Shown here piece after piece: positions 8,795 to 16,791 of a stretch of 64,000 bases of DNA (the first letter of the stretch is position 1; every line of letters begins with the position of its first letter). This DNA is from Thermomonospora catenispora (GTDB lineage: Bacteria > Actinomycetota > Actinomycetes > Streptosporangiales > Streptosporangiaceae): positions 1 through 64,000 of the forward strand of contig NZ_RRYT01000020.1 in assembly GCF_006363815.1 (NCBI RefSeq). Direction: 5' to 3'. The position numbers were made by a program, and so were the translations under genes. The notes below the pieces were generated by a model. It was not told the origin of the DNA, did no database searches, and worked only from the letters and a program-made list of their open reading frames with translations.

Positions 8795-9415
8795 TCAGTC
8801 CTGCGGCCAGGCGTCGGCCACCAGACGGCGGGTGTCGCGCAGCAGCTGGGGCAGCACCTTGGTGCGGCCGATCACCGGCATGAAGTTGGTGTCCCCGCCC
8901 CAGCGGGGCACCACGTGCTGGTGCAGGTGCGCGGCGATGCCGGCCCCGGCGACCGCGCCCAGGTTGAGGCCGACGTTGAAGCCCTGCGCTCCGCTGGCCT
9001 TGCGCAACGCGGTCAACGCCCGCTTGGTGTAGGCGGCCAGCTCGGCGGTCTCCGCGTCGTCCAGCTCGGTGTAGTCGGCGATGTGCCGGTACGGGACGAC
9101 CATCAGGTGCCCGGAGTTGTACGGGTAGAGGTTGAGCACCACGAACACCGCTTCGCCGCGGGCGACGATCAACCCTTCCTCGTCGTCCATCTCGGGGATC
9201 TCGCAGAAGGGACACCCGTCCCCCGGCCCGGAGCCGGTGGGCTTGCCCTCACCCTTGATGTAGGCCATCCGGTGAGGCGTCCACAGCCGCTGGAACGAGT
9301 CGGGCACGCCCGCTCCGCCGCGTTCCTCCTCCAGGTCCCACGGCGGCTGGTCTCCGCCCCCGGCCGCGTCGAGACGTGTCTGCGGCAGGTCGGGTTCCTT
9401 CGGCTCTACGCTCAA
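8795..9415 (-). CDS. HIT-family protein, probable diadenosine tetraphosphate phosphorylase
   Basis: A 206-aa histidine-triad protein. The catalytic triad is HLHQHVV near the C-terminus; WTPHRMAYI, NLYPYNSGHLMVVPYRH and GLNLG are typical of the actinobacterial branch studied in mycobacteria (Rv2613c type), which cleaves Ap4A with phosphate. I chose the TTG at 9415 because AAAGGAG stands 9 nt upstream and the length then matches that branch; longer in-frame starts lack such a site. In mycobacteria this gene sits directly before pgsA; here the EF-G-like gene separates them. Confidence 0.88.
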   Translation of the reverse strand: MSVEPKEPDLPQTRLDAAGGGDQPPWDLEEERGGAGVPDSFQRLWTPHRMAYIKGEGKPTGSGPGDGCPFCEIPEMDDEEGLIVARGEAVFVVLNLYPYNSGHLMVVPYRHIADYTELDDAETAELAAYTKRALTALRKASGAQGFNVGLNLGAVAGAGIAAHLHQHVVPRWGGDTNFMPVIGRTKVLPQLLRDTRRLVADAWPQD

Positions 9416-9618
9416 GACGGCGCTCTCCTTTACTCGCCTGTCAATGCAGCATAGAGAGCGACGGGCGGGCGATTGAAGCCGGGCCACGCCGTGCGCCGGA
9501 TGTCGGTGCGGGGAACCACGGCGTTTCGCCCCTGCCGCGGCGGCCGATTCCGACACGATGGGCATCTGCGACGGACCCGGTGGAAAGCACCGACGATCGA
9601 CAGCGGTGGGGGCGGGCG

Positions 9619-10218
9619 ATGAGCGATCTGGACGACAGCCGTTCCGCCGAGGGCGGGATGCGCGACGAGGAGGCGGGACGGCCGGGAGGCGGGGTGACGC
9701 CGTTCTTCCCGGGCCCGTCGGGACGGCACGCGACGCCCCCGTCGGGGGTGCCGCTGTCGGGCGGGCCGCAGCCGCTGAGCGCCCCCACGGCGGCGCCCCC
9801 GATGGCGCCGCCGCCCTCCCCTCCCCCGCCCGGGGATCAGGCGGTGGCCGGTCCGGGCGAGAACCGGCCGGAGACCGCCGCGGTGGTCAAGGGCCGGATC
9901 ACGATCGAGGACGAGGTGGTGGAGAAGGTCGCCGCGCTGGCCGCCCTGGAGGTGTCCGGCGTCGCCGCGCTCAGTGAGCGCGCCGACGAACCCGTCCGGG
10001 TCCGGGTCCGCGACAACGAGGCGACGGTGGACCTGACCGTGGTGGTCGAGTACGGCTGCGTGGTCATGGACGCGGCCCGGCGGCTCAAGGCCAACGTGGC
10101 GCGGGTGATCAGCCGGATGCTGGGGATGCGGGTCGGCGCCGTGAACGTGATCGTCGACGACGTGCTCCCGCCCGGCGGTCCCGACGCGCACCGGGCTCCG
10201 CAGGGGAAGGGCATGTGA
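9619..10218 (+). CDS. Asp23/Gls24-family envelope stress protein
   Basis: A 199-aa protein. Residues 1-85 are a low-complexity Pro/Gly/Ser-rich tail. From VVKGRITIEDEVVEKVAALAAL (start near residue 90, shortened here) onward it matches the Asp23/Gls24 (DUF322) fold: VSGVAAL, ATVDLTVVVEYG, NVARVISRMLGMRVGAVNV. The family associates with the membrane and envelope-stress responses in Gram-positive bacteria. The gene stands alone between convergent and same-strand neighbours. The ATG 9619 follows GGGGGCGGGCG, a weak ribosome site, so the N-terminal boundary is less certain than the domain. Confidence 0.85.
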   Translation: MSDLDDSRSAEGGMRDEEAGRPGGGVTPFFPGPSGRHATPPSGVPLSGGPQPLSAPTAAPPMAPPPSPPPPGDQAVAGPGENRPETAAVVKGRITIEDEVVEKVAALAALEVSGVAALSERADEPVRVRVRDNEATVDLTVVVEYGCVVMDAARRLKANVARVISRMLGMRVGAVNVIVDDVLPPGGPDAHRAPQGKGM

Positions 10219-10238
10219 GGCCGGACCGGGATCCGGCC
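10219..10238. terminator. Hairpin after the Asp23 gene
   Basis: GGCCGGA/TCCGGCC stem with a 6-nt loop begins right after the stop codon, between convergent genes. Confidence 0.4.
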
Positions 10239-10245
10239 GCAGGGG

Positions 10246-10830
10246 TCAGGCCAGGGGGAGGTCGCAGGTCTGCGGGACGGTGGCCCCCACCGAGCGGACC
10301 TGGATGCGCTCCACCTGGTCGGCCAGCACCTGGCGGAAGGTGAAGGTGTAGGGCTGCCCGCCCTTGAGCTGGGCGGTCTGCTTGCGGCTGGTCAGGCCCT
10401 GCAGGTGGACCTCGACCTGGACGAACGATGCGCCCGACGTCTGCACGGTGACCTGCAGGTCGGTCATGGTGTACCGGACGGCGCCCATGCCGCGGGGGCA
10501 GTAGCGGCGGACCTGGCCGCCGGCCTGGGCGAGCGGGTCGCCGGAGCCGCCGATCTGCTGACGGTCGATCGGGTCGCCGCCGGTCGCGGCGGTGCCGCCG
10601 CGACCGGCGGTCGGCCGGACCGGGTCGTCGACGGGCGCGGCGGGCCCGCCGTCCTGCGGGGCGGTCGGCCGTGCTCCGCCGGAGGTCCGTTCGTCCGCCG
10701 CCGTCCGGGCTCCGTCGCCGGAGTTCAGCAGCGGCAGCGCCAGCACCACCAGCGCGGCCACCACCAACAGCAGGGAGCCGCCGTACCCGAGGTACCGCAG
10801 CAGACCGGCGTGCCGCGTCGCAGTCTTCAT
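10246..10830 (-). CDS. Hypothetical membrane-anchored or secreted protein
   Basis: A 194-aa protein. A short basic N-terminus is followed by a membrane helix (about residues 12-34, YLGYGGSLLLVVAALVVLAL) and a Gly/Pro/Thr-rich linker to about residue 95. The C-terminal 95 residues contain two cysteines (RYCPRGMG and PQTCDLPL) that could form a disulfide outside the cell. I do not recognise the domain. ATG 10830 is preceded by AGAGGC. It lies downstream of thrS, separated by a strong hairpin, so it probably has its own promoter. Confidence 0.7.
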   Translation of the reverse strand: MKTATRHAGLLRYLGYGGSLLLVVAALVVLALPLLNSGDGARTAADERTSGGARPTAPQDGGPAAPVDDPVRPTAGRGGTAATGGDPIDRQQIGGSGDPLAQAGGQVRRYCPRGMGAVRYTMTDLQVTVQTSGASFVQVEVHLQGLTSRKQTAQLKGGQPYTFTFRQVLADQVERIQVRSVGATVPQTCDLPLA

Positions 10831-10871
10831 CGGCTCTGCCTCTGATCGTGGTCGGGGGTCGAGGGCGGCGA

Positions 10872-10922
10872 CCCGCCGGGCCGTCCCCGGCCGATCTCCC
10901 GGCCACGGGACGGCCCGGCGGG
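10872..10922. terminator. thrS terminator
   Basis: A 16-bp perfect stem (CCCGCCGGGCCGTCCC and its complement) closes a 19-nt loop 10 nt past the thrS stop codon. It is well placed to end thrS transcripts on the minus strand. Confidence 0.65.
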
Positions 10923-10931
10923 GCCGACGGG

Positions 10932-12908
10932 TCAGATCTGCACGCGCTGCTCGACCGCCTGGACGATCTCCTCGATCGCCTCGTCGATCGGCACCCCGTT
11001 CTTCTGCCTCCCGGTGCGGTAGCGGAACGACACCGCGTCCTTGGACACATCGTCGTCCCCGGCCAGCAGCATGTACGGGATCTTGGCCTTCTGGGCGTTG
11101 CGGATCTTCTTCTGCATCCGGTCGGCGGAGGCGTCCACCTCGGCCCGGATCCCCCGGGCGCGCAGCGCGGCCATCACCTTCTCCAGGTGCGGCACGTGCG
11201 CCTCGCCGATCGGGATGCCGACCACCTGAACCGGCGCCAGCCACGGCGGCAGCGCCCCGGCGTAGTGCTCCAGCAGCACCCCGAAGAACCGCTCGATCGA
11301 GCCGAACAGCGCCCGATGGATCATCACCGGCTGCTGCCGGCTGCCGTCGGCGGCCTGGTACTCCAGCTCGAACCGCTTGGGCTGGTTGAAGTCCACCTGG
11401 ATGGTCGACAGCTGCCAGGTCCGGCCGATCGCGTCCTTGGCCTGCACGGAGATCTTCGGGCCGTAGAACGCGGCGCCGCCGGGGTCGTCCACCAGCTCCA
11501 GGCCGGAGGAGGCGGCGGCCTCCTGGAGCGCGGCGGTCGCCTCGGCCCAGTCGGCGTCGGTGCCGATGAACTTGTCGGAGTCGTCGCGGGTGGACAGCTC
11601 CAGGTAGAACTCGCTGAGCCCGTAGTCGCGCAGCAGGTCCAGCACGAAGCCCAGCAGGCTCTTGAGCTCGTCGACCATCTGCTCCCGGGTGCAGTAGATG
11701 TGCGCGTCGTCCTGGGTCATCCCGCGCACCCGGGTCAGGCCGTGCACCACGCCGGACTTCTCGTACCGGTACACCGACCCGAACTCGAACAGCCGCAGCG
11801 GCAGCTCGCGATAGGACCGCCCGCGCGCCCGATAGATCAGGTTGTGCATCGGGCAGTTCATCGGCTTGAGGTAGTACTCGCCCCCGTCCACGTCCATGGG
11901 CGGGAACATGTCGTCCTTGTACCAGCCCAGGTGCCCGGAGACCTCGTACAGGGCGCCCTTGGTGATGTGCGGGGTGTAGACGAACTCATACCCCGCCTCC
12001 TCGTGCCGCTTGCGCGAGTACTCCTCCATCACCTTGCGGACGATCCCGCCCTTGGGATGGAAGACGGCCAGGCCGCTGCCGATCTCGTTGGGGAACGAGA
12101 ACAGGTCCAGCTCGACGCCGAGCTTGCGGTGGTCCCGCTTCTCGGCCTCCTCGAGCATCTTCAGGTACTCGTCCTGCTTCTCGCGGGACTCCCAGGCGGT
12201 GCCGTAGATCCGCTGCAGCTGCGGGTTCTTCTCGCTGCCGCGCCAGTACGCCCCGCCGGAGCGCATCAGCTTGAACGCCGGGATGTGCCGGGTGGTCGGC
12301 AGGTGCGGGCCCCGGCACAGGTCCTTCCAGCACAGCTCGCCGGTCTTGGGGTCCAGGTTGTCGTAGATGGTCAGCTGTCCGGCGCCGACCTCCACGCTGG
12401 ACCCGTCGTCGGCCGAGGCGCCGCCCTTGAGATCGATCAGCTCCAGCTTGTAGGGCTCGTCGGCCAGCTCGGCGCGGGCCTCCTCGTCGGTGACCGCCCG
12501 CCGGGAGAACCGCTGTCCCTGCTTGATGATCTCGCGCATCCGCTTCTCGATGCGCTTGAGGTCCTCGGGGGTGAACGGCTCGGGCACGTCGAAGTCGTAG
12601 TAGAAGCCGTTCTCCACCGGCGGGCCGATGCCCAGCTTGGCCTCGGGGAACAGCTCTTGCACGGCCTGCGCCATGACGTGCGCGGTGGAGTGCCGCAAGA
12701 TGGCGCGGCCGTCTTCGGAGCCGATCTCGACGGGCTCGACCACGTCGCCGTCCTGTACCTGATAGGTCAGGTCGCGCAGCTCACCGCCGACCCGGGCGGC
12801 GATGACGTTCTTGCCGTCCGCGCCCAGCGCCTCGCCCGCGGTGGTGCCCGCCGCCACCACCTGCTCGCGTCCGTCGAGGGTGATGCGCAGCTCAGACACG
12901 GTGGACAC
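10932..12908 (-). CDS. thrS: Threonyl-tRNA synthetase
   Basis: Charges tRNA-Thr and edits mis-charged Ser. The 658-aa protein has the N-terminal TGS domain, the editing domain with the zinc-type [11 protein letters not shown] motif (near residue 80), the class II catalytic core ([20 protein letters not shown], motif 2 [10 protein letters not shown], motif 3 [13 protein letters not shown]) and the C-terminal anticodon-binding domain. GTG 12908 was chosen because GAGGAG lies 7 nt upstream; the frame remains open to 12992 but that part is leader. Upstream is a predicted threonine attenuator at 13039-13137. Confidence 0.96.
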   Translation of the reverse strand: MSTVSELRITLDGREQVVAAGTTAGEALGADGKNVIAARVGGELRDLTYQVQDGDVVEPVEIGSEDGRAILRHSTAHVMAQAVQELFPEAKLGIGPPVENGFYYDFDVPEPFTPEDLKRIEKRMREIIKQGQRFSRRAVTDEEARAELADEPYKLELIDLKGGASADDGSSVEVGAGQLTIYDNLDPKTGELCWKDLCRGPHLPTTRHIPAFKLMRSGGAYWRGSEKNPQLQRIYGTAWESREKQDEYLKMLEEAEKRDHRKLGVELDLFSFPNEIGSGLAVFHPKGGIVRKVMEEYSRKRHEEAGYEFVYTPHITKGALYEVSGHLGWYKDDMFPPMDVDGGEYYLKPMNCPMHNLIYRARGRSYRELPLRLFEFGSVYRYEKSGVVHGLTRVRGMTQDDAHIYCTREQMVDELKSLLGFVLDLLRDYGLSEFYLELSTRDDSDKFIGTDADWAEATAALQEAAASSGLELVDDPGGAAFYGPKISVQAKDAIGRTWQLSTIQVDFNQPKRFELEYQAADGSRQQPVMIHRALFGSIERFFGVLLEHYAGALPPWLAPVQVVGIPIGEAHVPHLEKVMAALRARGIRAEVDASADRMQKKIRNAQKAKIPYMLLAGDDDVSKDAVSFRYRTGRQKNGVPIDEAIEEIVQAVEQRVQI

Positions 12909-13038
12909 GGGTTCTCCTCGGTCGGAAGGGTCAGGGTTGTCGGCGCCCGATGGTATCGAGCCGCCGACCTCACCGGGGGCAGCCGGCTTCATGATCGGGT
13001 TCCTTTCCGCTGTGGGGAGCGGGCTCCGGGAAACACCA

Positions 13039-13064
13039 AGGCCCCGGGACCGCTCCCGGGGCCT
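13039..13064 (-). terminator. Attenuator terminator hairpin in the thrS leader
   Basis: On the minus strand, AGGCCCCGGGA-GCGG-TCCCGGGGCCT forms an 11-bp perfect stem with a 4-nt loop, followed by TTGGTGTTT. It starts 16 nt after the leader-peptide stop and lies 131 nt before thrS. Its left arm contains CCGGGAG (13059-13053), which can alternatively pair with CTCCCGG inside the leader peptide gene (13108-13102). Confidence 0.75.
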
Positions 13065-13080
13065 GGCCGAACGCTCGTGG

Positions 13081-13137
13081 TCAGCGCGTGAGCGAGCACC
13101 GCCGGGAGACGCCCGGCGTAGTCGTGGTCTCGGTCAT
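13081..13137 (-). CDS. Threonine leader peptide of thrS
   Basis: An 18-residue reading frame, [18 protein letters not shown], with five threonine codons among its first seven (ACC, ACC, ACG, ACT, ACG) and another near the end. It lies upstream of thrS and is followed by a terminator hairpin. Within it, GCCGGG (13117-13112) can pair with CCCGGC (13106-13101); that structure leaves the terminator free to form. A ribosome stalled at the threonine cluster would cover GCCGGG and free CTCCCGG to pair with the terminator's left arm. This is the classic logic of ribosome-mediated attenuation. The ribosome site (GAGAGC) is weak. Confidence 0.75.
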   Translation of the reverse strand: MTETTTTPGVSRRCSLTR

Positions 13138-13165
13138 GCTCTCGAACGCGCCTGCCATGCCCGCC

Positions 13166-13171
13166 ATCATA
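13166..13171 (-). promoter_or_regulatory. Candidate -10 element for the thrS leader
   Basis: TATGAT on the minus strand, about 30 nt before the leader-peptide start, between the end of the transporter gene and the leader. The region that should hold a -35 element is GC-rich with no clear match. Confidence 0.4.
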
Positions 13172-13199
13172 TCCGCCGTCGCGCCCCCGCCGGCGCGTC

Positions 13200-14663
13200 T
13201 CAGGCCCGCCGGGCCTTCGGCGTGCCGTACAGCTCGTCCATGTCCTCCAGCTCGCGGCCCTTGGTCTCGCGGACGGCCGTGCGGACGAACACGAACGCCA
13301 CGGCCGCCGAGAGCGTGTAGAAGCCGTAGGCGAAGCCCAGGCCGAGGTCGGCCATGGCCGGGAAGGTCATGGTGATCAGCCAGTTGGCGACCCACTGGGC
13401 GGAGGCGGCCACGGCCAGCGCGGCGGCCCGGATGAAGTTGTTGAACATCTCGCCCAGCAGCACCCACACCACCGGTCCCCAGGTGGCGCCGAAGGAGAAC
13501 ACGTACAGGTTGGCGGCGACCAGCGCGACCGGGCCGGCCACCGGGCCGAGCGCCGGCTCGCCGTCCACGACGGGCGCGGTGGCGAACGCGACGGTCATGA
13601 CGGCCAGCGTGACCGTCATCCCGGCGGCTCCGGCCAGCAGCAGCCGACGGCGGCCGATCCGGTCGATCAGCGCGATGGCGACCAGGGTGGTGACGATGTT
13701 GGTGATCGAGGTGATCACCGAGGTGAACATGGCGTCGCCCTCGCTGAAGCCGACCGCCTGCCACAGCGAGGAGGAGTAGTAGAAGATCACGTTGATGCCG
13801 ACGAACTGCTGGAAGACCGACAGCAGGATGCCCACCCACACGATCGGCAGCAGCCCCAGCCGGGGGCCGCGCAGGTCGCGCAGCTGGACCGGGCGGTCCT
13901 CGCGCAGTGTGCGGGCGATGTCGCGGATCCTGGCCTCCACGTCGGCGGCCGGCCCCATCACCCGCCGCAGCACCGGCCGGGCCTCCGCCTCGCGGTGCCG
14001 CTTGACCAGGAAACGCGGCGACTCGGGGATGCTCAGCGCGATCGCCCCGTAGATCACCGCGGGCAGCGCCGCGCTGGCGAACATCCACCGCCAGGCCGTG
14101 CCGCCCAGCGGGAACTCCCCGGACGCGCCGCCCTCGGAGATCCGGGCGATCAGGTAGTCGGCCAGCAGCGCGGCGAAGATGCCGGTGACGATGGCCAGCT
14201 GCTGCAGCGAGCCGAGCCGGCCGCGCAGACGCGCGGGCGCGATCTCGGCGATGTAGGCGGGTGCGATCACCGAGGCCGCGCCGATCGCCAGTCCGGCCGC
14301 CAGCCGCCAGGCCGTCAGGTCGTAGGGGGTGACGGCCAGCGCCGAGCCGATCGAGCTGATCACGAACAGCAGCGCGGCCACCAGCATCGTGCGGACCCGG
14401 CCGATCCGGTCGGCCAGCGGCCCGGCCAGCCATGCGCCCGCCGCACAGCCCAGCAGCGCCGAGGCCACCACCAGCCCGACGACGAACGAGCCGAGGCCGA
14501 ACTGCCGGCGCAGCGCGTCCACGGTCCCGTTGATCACGGAGGTGTCGTAGCCGAACAGGAATCCGCCCACCGCCGCCGCCGAGGCGATCATGGTGGCCAC
14601 GGCGGTGTTGTGCTCGTGGTGCGCAGGGGACGCGGGAGACGGTGTGCTGTCTTCGGCGGTCAT
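13200..14663 (-). CDS. MFS sugar porter
   Basis: A 487-aa transporter with 12 predicted helices. Sugar-porter signatures are present: GGFLFGYDTSVING in helix 1, a D-R-x-G-R motif (LADRIGRVR), PESPRFLVKR before the central loop, QQFVGINVIFYYS in helix 7 and DRIGRR in the second half, plus the terminal ETKGR. These are typical of proton-coupled hexose or pentose uptake; the substrate cannot be told from sequence. ATG 14663 is the most conservative start (MTAEDST). The gene stands divergent from the histidine kinase and just upstream of the thrS leader. Confidence 0.88.
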   Translation of the reverse strand: MTAEDSTPSPASPAHHEHNTAVATMIASAAAVGGFLFGYDTSVINGTVDALRRQFGLGSFVVGLVVASALLGCAAGAWLAGPLADRIGRVRTMLVAALLFVISSIGSALAVTPYDLTAWRLAAGLAIGAASVIAPAYIAEIAPARLRGRLGSLQQLAIVTGIFAALLADYLIARISEGGASGEFPLGGTAWRWMFASAALPAVIYGAIALSIPESPRFLVKRHREAEARPVLRRVMGPAADVEARIRDIARTLREDRPVQLRDLRGPRLGLLPIVWVGILLSVFQQFVGINVIFYYSSSLWQAVGFSEGDAMFTSVITSITNIVTTLVAIALIDRIGRRRLLLAGAAGMTVTLAVMTVAFATAPVVDGEPALGPVAGPVALVAANLYVFSFGATWGPVVWVLLGEMFNNFIRAAALAVAASAQWVANWLITMTFPAMADLGLGFAYGFYTLSAAVAFVFVRTAVRETKGRELEDMDELYGTPKARRA

Positions 14664-14798
14664 GGCCGGGGCTTGCCCGCTCCCGGTGGGCTTATGCGAG
14701 GTCGTGCGGGTGTCCGGGCGGTGATACCTCGGAGCCGGTCGCAAGATCCCGCTGCGGGGGCAGGCCGCCGGACGGGACCGCTCCTAAGCTCGTGCTCG

Positions 14799-16070
14799 AT
14801 GAGCGAGCATCCCACAGGCCGCCGCCCCGACAGGGCCGGCTCCCTCTATGCGATGTCCCGCCGCGCGTTGGCGGACGCCGCACTGCGCGCCCCCAAGGAA
14901 CCGCCGCGCCGGCTGACGCCCGACCGCCGCTGGGTGCGCTGGCTGGGACAGTCGCTGCTGCTGGCGATGGCGGTGGGCTTCGTCGGCGGGTCGATCGCCA
15001 TCCCGCTGATCCTGTACGCCCCGCCGCCGCGCCCCGTGGTGGCGTCGCTGCTGGCGGTGTCGCAGGCGGCGCCGCTGGCGCTGGCGTGGCGGTGGCCGCT
15101 GGTGGCCTGGCGGATCAGCGCGTCGGGCATGCTGGCCGGGGCGCTGCTGCTGCGCGAGGCCTACTTCTGGCCGTGGCCGGTGACGTCCTGGCTGGCGTTC
15201 GTGGTGATCTGCTTCTTCGTCGCGCTCGGGTACGAGCGGTCGGTCGCGGCGGGGGTCGGTGCGCTGACCGCCGGCGGTCTGCTCGTCCCGGCGGTGGCGG
15301 TGGCGGGGATGCCGGACTGGTTCGGGTTGATCCTGGCCGGGATCGTGGTGCTGGCGCTCAGCTTCGGGGACGCGGTCGGCGGACGGTACGCCGCCGAGCT
15401 GAGCTTGGCCGAGCAGGAGGCGTTGCGCCGGCAGGATCTGGCCCGGCAGGCCCGCCTGGAGGAGCGCGCCCGGATCGCCCGGGAGCTGCACGATGTGGTG
15501 GCCCACCACATGTCGGTGATCGCGATGCAGGCGGAGGCGGCGCCGTACAAGATCCCGGATCTGCCGGAGGCGGCCAAGGACACGTTCGCGCTGGTGCGGG
15601 ACGCGGCCCGGGAGGCGCTGACCGAGACCCGCCGGGTGGTGGGACTGCTGCGGGCCGAGGACGACGACGCCGAGCGGCGCCCGCAGCCCGGGCTGGAGCG
15701 TCTGGAGGACCTGGTCGCCGGGGCGCGGCAGGCCGGGCTGACGGTCGACGCGGTGATCGTGGGGGTGCCGCGTCCGGTGGCGGCGGGAGTGGACCTGTCG
15801 GCGTACCGGATCGTCCAGGAGTCGCTCAGCAACGCCGCTCGCCATGCGCCCGGCTCCCATGTGCGGGTCGAGGTCGCATACCGGTCGGATGCGCTGGCGG
15901 TGACGGTGACCGACGACGGGCCGCGCACCGCCCCGGCCGAGCCGGGCGGTGGGCACGGGCTGGTCGGGATGCGCGAACGGGTGGCGATGCTCGGCGGCGC
16001 CCTGTCGGCGGGCCCCGTCGAACCCGCCGGCTGGAGGGTGGCCGCGACGCTTCCCTACGGGAACGAGTGA
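14799..16070 (+). CDS. NarL-type sensor histidine kinase
   Basis: A 423-aa membrane kinase. Four to five hydrophobic helices (residues about 48-190) form a sensor without a large extracellular domain. The HisKA_3 dimerisation motif RARIARELHDVVAHHMSVI carries the phospho-accepting histidine, and SLSNAARHAPG and GGHGLVGMRERV are the ATP-binding N and G boxes. The ATG is 9 nt after a TAAGCT that could be a -10 element, so the mRNA may be nearly leaderless. It is followed within 46 nt by its response regulator. Confidence 0.92.
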   Translation: MSEHPTGRRPDRAGSLYAMSRRALADAALRAPKEPPRRLTPDRRWVRWLGQSLLLAMAVGFVGGSIAIPLILYAPPPRPVVASLLAVSQAAPLALAWRWPLVAWRISASGMLAGALLLREAYFWPWPVTSWLAFVVICFFVALGYERSVAAGVGALTAGGLLVPAVAVAGMPDWFGLILAGIVVLALSFGDAVGGRYAAELSLAEQEALRRQDLARQARLEERARIARELHDVVAHHMSVIAMQAEAAPYKIPDLPEAAKDTFALVRDAAREALTETRRVVGLLRAEDDDAERRPQPGLERLEDLVAGARQAGLTVDAVIVGVPRPVAAGVDLSAYRIVQESLSNAARHAPGSHVRVEVAYRSDALAVTVTDDGPRTAPAEPGGGHGLVGMRERVAMLGGALSAGPVEPAGWRVAATLPYGNE

Positions 16071-16116
16071 CGCCGCAGGGGGCGCCCCGGGGCCGTCCCC
16101 GCCTAGGGTGGTGATC

Positions 16117-16791
16117 GTGACCATTCGCGTGCTGATCGCCGACGATCAGGAGATGATCCGCGACGGACTGGCCGCCCTGCTGTCGTCCGCTCCCGACATC
16201 GAGGTGGTCGGACAGGCCGGCAACGGGGTGGAGGCCGTGGCGCTGGCCGGCGAACTGGCCCCGGACGTGGTGGTGATGGACGTCCGGATGCCGGAGATGG
16301 ACGGGCTGGCCGCCACCGCGAAGATCGTCGGCGAGCCGCTCGACGCCGACGACGGGAGTGCGACCGGGCCTCGGGTGCTGGTGCTGACCACGTTCGATCT
16401 GGACGAGTACGTCTATGAGGCGCTCGGCGCGGGGGCCAGCGGGTTCCTGCTCAAGGACGCGTCGGCGGCCGACCTGATCAACGGGGTGCGGGTGGTGGCG
16501 GCCGGGGACGCCTTGCTGGCCCCGTCGGTCACCCGGAGACTGATCAGGGACTTCGCCCGGCGCCGACGGCATCAACGACCCAGTCCGACGGCGACCGCCG
16601 CGCTGACCCCGCGCGAACTGGACGTGCTGCGGCTGATCGCGCGCGGCCTGTCGAACGCGGAGATCGCCGCGGAACTGGTGCTGGCCGAGCAGACCGTCAA
16701 GACCCACGTCGGGCATGTGCTGGCCAAGCTGGGCCTGCGGGACCGCACCCAGGCCGTGGTGTTCGCCTACGAGAACGGCCTGGCGGGCTGA
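16117..16791 (+). CDS. NarL/LuxR-type response regulator
   Basis: A 224-aa two-domain regulator. The receiver domain has the acidic pair (IADDQ), phospho-acceptor Asp in DVVVMDVRMPEMDG, and Lys in GFLLKDAS. The C-terminal LuxR helix-turn-helix reads LTPRELDVLRLIARGLSNAEI then TVKTHVGHVLAKL. GTG 16117 was chosen because AGGG stands 8 nt upstream; GTG codons at 16108 and 16111 are in frame too. It pairs with the kinase just upstream. Its 3' end overlaps the convergent pta gene by 25 nt. Confidence 0.93.
   Translation: MTIRVLIADDQEMIRDGLAALLSSAPDIEVVGQAGNGVEAVALAGELAPDVVVMDVRMPEMDGLAATAKIVGEPLDADDGSATGPRVLVLTTFDLDEYVYEALGAGASGFLLKDASAADLINGVRVVAAGDALLAPSVTRRLIRDFARRRRHQRPSPTATAALTPRELDVLRLIARGLSNAEIAAELVLAEQTVKTHVGHVLAKLGLRDRTQAVVFAYENGLAG

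Noticed and set aside
12909-12992. Longer thrS start at 12992
   Set aside because: The extra 28 residues are not part of the TGS domain, and GTG 12908 has a well-spaced GAGGAG.
12909-13064. T-box riboswitch in the thrS leader
   Set aside because: No T-box sequence (UGGN-type bulge) or specifier loop could be recognised; the Thr-codon leader peptide explains the structure better.
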